Assembly: GCA_018268545.1 (NCBI GenBank)
Contig: JAFDWI010000200.1
Location: 1-6,118, forward strand
Length of the DNA: 6,118 bases
Reading direction: 5' to 3'
Source of the DNA: Actinomycetota bacterium
GTDB taxonomy: Bacteria; Actinomycetota; Acidimicrobiia; Acidimicrobiales; Iamiaceae
A model generated the notes under the pieces. That model searched no databases. It was given only the letters and a program-made list of their open reading frames with translations, and was not told the DNA's origin. How positions within the stretch are numbered: position 1 is the first letter of the stretch; every line of letters begins with the position of its first letter. Position numbers and translations under genes: made by a program. This document shows, piece after piece, positions 4,268 through 6,118 of this stretch.

Positions 4268-5401
4268 TTGAGTATCGTGTTCGACGACATTGCGAGGGGT
4301 GTGCGGCTCGCTGGGGTTGTCGCGGGTGGGGAGGTGACGGTCGTTGCGGTGGAGCGCAACGGGGAGACCAGCGCGACCATCACGTACAAGACGGCCGACG
4401 GCGCCTTGGGTGAGCGGATCGTCACGACCGACGACCTCGAGCAGATCAGCAAGGTCGAGGGCCGACGCTGGAGCTTCGACGCGGACGCTGATGCGTTCCG
4501 CCTCGCGTCGGAGGCACGAAGAATGAAGTGGGCGCACCTTGCGGATCCGTTCTCGGCGGTGGACACGTCCAACATCGAGCCGTATCCGCATCAGATCGAC
4601 GCGGTCTACAACAAGTTCCTCCCCCAGCGGCCGCTCCGTTACCTGCTGGCCGACGACCCCGGCGCAGGTAAGACGATCATGGCGGGCCTGCTCATCAGAG
4701 AGTCGATGCTCCGGGGCGACGTGGCCCGGTGTCTGATCGTGGCGCCGGGCAGCCTGGTCGTGCAGTGGCAGGACGAGTTGTGGGACAAATTCGGTCTGGA
4801 CTTCACGATCATGTCCCGCATGGCGGTCGAGGTGTCCCGCTCCGGCAACCCCTTCGACGATCACAACCTCCTCGTGGCGAGGGTCGATCAGTTGGCGAGG
4901 GCCGAGGATCTCGAGGCGAAGCTGGCCACCACGGAGTGGGATCTGGTGGTGGTGGACGAGGCGCACAAGATGTCGGCGCATCGTTACGGCAACGAGCTGA
5001 AGAAGACAAAGCGGTTCGAGCTGGGTGAGCTGCTGCGCGAACGCACCAGGCATTTCGTGCTGATGACGGCGACGCCGCACAACGGCAAGAACGAGGATTT
5101 CCTGGCGTTCATGAGCTTGTTGGACCCGGACCGGTTCACGGGCCGGCTCCGTGACGACGCCCTGCCCGAGACGGGCGACATGATGCGCCGTCTGGTCAAG
5201 GAGAACCTGCGCACCGTCGAGGGCAAGCGTCTGTTCCCCAAGCGTGAGGCCACGTCACTCAAGTTCACGCGGCCGCGGCAAAGGCGGCCGTACGGCTGCC
5301 GGGATTTGCGACACTGGTCGGGGTCGACTGCGTCGCGCCCCGGCATGCGCAGGTCGCCCCGTCGGCAACCCGATGGGTGTATCGAGGTCGCGAACCGATG
5401 A
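4268..5401 (+). pseudogene. SNF2-family helicase (DrmD-like/DUF3883 type), truncated after RecA domain 1
   Basis: From TTG 4268 the frame encodes 377 residues, of which about 334 look native. An N-terminal small beta domain (about 1-70) leads to EPYPHQIDAVYNKFL. The SF2 motifs follow: Walker A ADDPGAGKTIMAG (128-140), motif Ia LIVAPGSLVVQWQDEL (156-171), DEAH box LVVVDEAHKMSA (226-237) and motif III LMTATPHNGK (265-274). The segment to LFPKREATSLKF is typical of the family, which includes DrmD of class 1 DISARM and DUF3883 helicases of around 1000 residues or more. After residue 334 (about 5270) the protein becomes Arg/Pro-rich and unlike the family, and it stops at 5399-5401. RecA domain 2 with motifs V and VI is gone, so it cannot translocate. 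It probably represents a deletion or recombination remnant, although the frame itself has no internal stop. Sequencing error alone would not explain it, because no other frame continues the family sequence. Confidence 0.8.
5268..5277. repeat. Perfect palindrome at the point where helicase homology ends
   Basis: CGCGGCCGCG is a perfect 10-bp palindrome located exactly where the SNF2 protein stops resembling its family. It may mark a recombination or deletion joint. In DNA this rich in G+C such palindromes also occur by chance. Confidence 0.3.
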
Positions 5402-6118
5402 TGTTCATCGACAACGTCAACGAGCGATTAGGAGACGACCTCAAGTCGGAGCTCCACGACGGAGCGAAGCTTCGCGTCGCCGCCGCGACGTTCTCGATCT
5501 TCGCCTACGAGGCGCTCCGCAAGGAGCTCGAGGCCATCGACGAGTTGCGTTTCATTTTCACCGAGCCCACCTTCGTCGCCGCCCGGGCAACCGGAACGGC
5601 CCCGAGGCAGCAGCGCGAGTTCTTCATCCCCCGACCGCGCCGCAGCGAGTCGACGTTGTACGGCTCGGAGTTCGAGGTTCGCCTGCGCAACCAGCTCACC
5701 CAGCGGGCGATCGCAAGGGAGTGCGCGGACTGGATCCGAGCCAAGGTGCAGTTCCGCTCAAACGCGACGGGCGCCCCGATGCAGCAGATGGCCGCAGTGG
5801 ATGACCGCGCCGCCTATCAGCCGATCCAAGGGTTCACCTCTGCCGATCTCGGCTACGAACGAAGCGACGCGGTGTCGAATGTTGTCACCAAGATCGATGA
5901 CGCACCCATGGCCGCACAGTTCGTCGCGTTGTTCGATCAGATCTGGCACAACGCCGACCAGCTCCAGGATGTGACCGATGCGGTGTGCGCTCACATTGAG
6001 TCGGGTTACGCCGAGAACTCCCCGGAGCGGATCTATTTCCTGATCCTCGTCAACATCTTCACCGAGTTCCTCGACGACCTTTCCGAGGATGTGCTCCCCA
6101 ACGACCGCACCGGCTATC
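5398..6118 (+). CDS. Large helicase-family protein with N-terminal PLD-like region (3' end outside window)
   Basis: The frame from ATG 5398 is open for 240 codons to the window end. Its sequence resembles the N-terminal part of large (about 1000-residue) proteins with a PLD-like region followed by a SNF2/SF2 helicase. It shows MFIDNVNERLGDDLK, then LRVAAATFSIFAYEALRKEL (26-45), IFTEPTF, REFFIPRP, LYGSEFEVRLRNQLTQRAIA (87-106), ECADWIRAKVQF, QPIQGFTSADLGY (141-153), DQIWH (180-184) and ENSPERIYF. It ends DVLPNDRTGY, just before the helicase motif I expected downstream. No HxK motif is visible, so the PLD-like fold may not be catalytic. ATG 5398 has GAGG 10 nt upstream, and ATG 5401 is the alternative. 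The start overlaps the stop of the truncated SNF2 frame. From memory, relatives lie near DNA methyltransferase genes in restriction-type loci, so a partner could follow to the right. Confidence 0.82.
   Translation, partial: MMFIDNVNERLGDDLKSELHDGAKLRVAAATFSIFAYEALRKELEAIDELRFIFTEPTFVAARATGTAPRQQREFFIPRPRRSESTLYGSEFEVRLRNQLTQRAIARECADWIRAKVQFRSNATGAPMQQMAAVDDRAAYQPIQGFTSADLGYERSDAVSNVVTKIDDAPMAAQFVALFDQIWHNADQLQDVTDAVCAHIESGYAENSPERIYFLILVNIFTEFLDDLSEDVLPNDRTGY

Noticed and set aside
4133..5080. Long open frame of 315 codons on the minus strand
   Set aside because: It lies antisense to the SNF2 helicase, whose motifs are unmistakable. It is rich in His, Arg and Gln as expected for the reverse frame of G+C-rich coding DNA.
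5244..5804. Plus-strand frame of 186 codons across the helicase joint
   Set aside because: It overlaps the PLD-like/helicase gene in another frame, has Arg-rich low-complexity composition, and has no recognisable motif.
1..6118. tRNA, rRNA, CRISPR array or insertion-sequence ends
   Set aside because: I saw no cloverleaf, rRNA-like segment, regularly spaced repeat, transposase or terminal inverted repeat in the window.

Overview
This window looks like a piece of an actinobacterial chromosome. The DNA is strongly G+C-rich (by eye about two thirds), codons favour G or C at the third position, GTG and TTG starts are common, and at least one gene appears to be transcribed leaderless from a TANNNT -10 box placed just before its start codon. 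The genus cannot be named from the sequence. The content is accessory: a dense run of toxin-antitoxin-type modules, gene remnants and helicases of defence/restriction type, as in a defence or integration island.

Left part (1-900): a possible gene start on the minus strand leaves the window at base 1. A stretch of about 260 bases follows with direct repeats and no convincing gene. Then come two small plus-strand genes, DUF4160 and DUF2442, a pair often found side by side and suspected to be toxin-antitoxin-like.

Minus-strand block (904-2738), read right to left: an acidic orphan protein; an XRE helix-turn-helix fused to a minimal nucleotidyltransferase (MntA-type antitoxin); a HEPN toxin (HepT-type) whose GTG start overlaps the antitoxin stop by 4 nt; and a NYN-domain nuclease fragment that has lost its N-terminus and carries Gly where an acidic active-site residue is expected. 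MntA-HepT is a type VII toxin-antitoxin module in which the nucleotidyltransferase AMPylates the HEPN RNase on the Tyr of its RX4HXY motif. That motif and the transferase motif are both intact here.

Middle (2846-4041): a plus-strand remnant of the N-terminal domain of an isopenicillin-N-synthase-like 2OG-Fe(II) oxygenase, with an in-frame TAG and no catalytic domain. It is followed by an intact TacA (DUF1778) / TacT (GNAT acetyltransferase) toxin-antitoxin operon, whose upstream region has a plausible promoter and three RTGCAC hexamers.

Right part (4042-6118): a SNF2-family helicase of the DrmD-like/DUF3883 type that starts with TTG after a good Shine-Dalgarno. It breaks off after motif III, so it is about a third of the expected length and lacks the second RecA domain. 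The frame that follows belongs to another large helicase-family protein with an N-terminal PLD-like region, starting at 5398 and running out of the window. Its ATG overlaps the stop of the broken helicase.

Taken together, two complete toxin-antitoxin systems (MntA-HepT, TacA-TacT), one suspected pair (DUF4160-DUF2442), three broken genes and the start of a large helicase system lie within 6 kb. This suggests repeated insertion and deletion at one hotspot. The points most worth checking are the acidic orphan upstream of MntA, the chimeric junction between the two helicases, and the decayed NYN gene behind the HEPN toxin.
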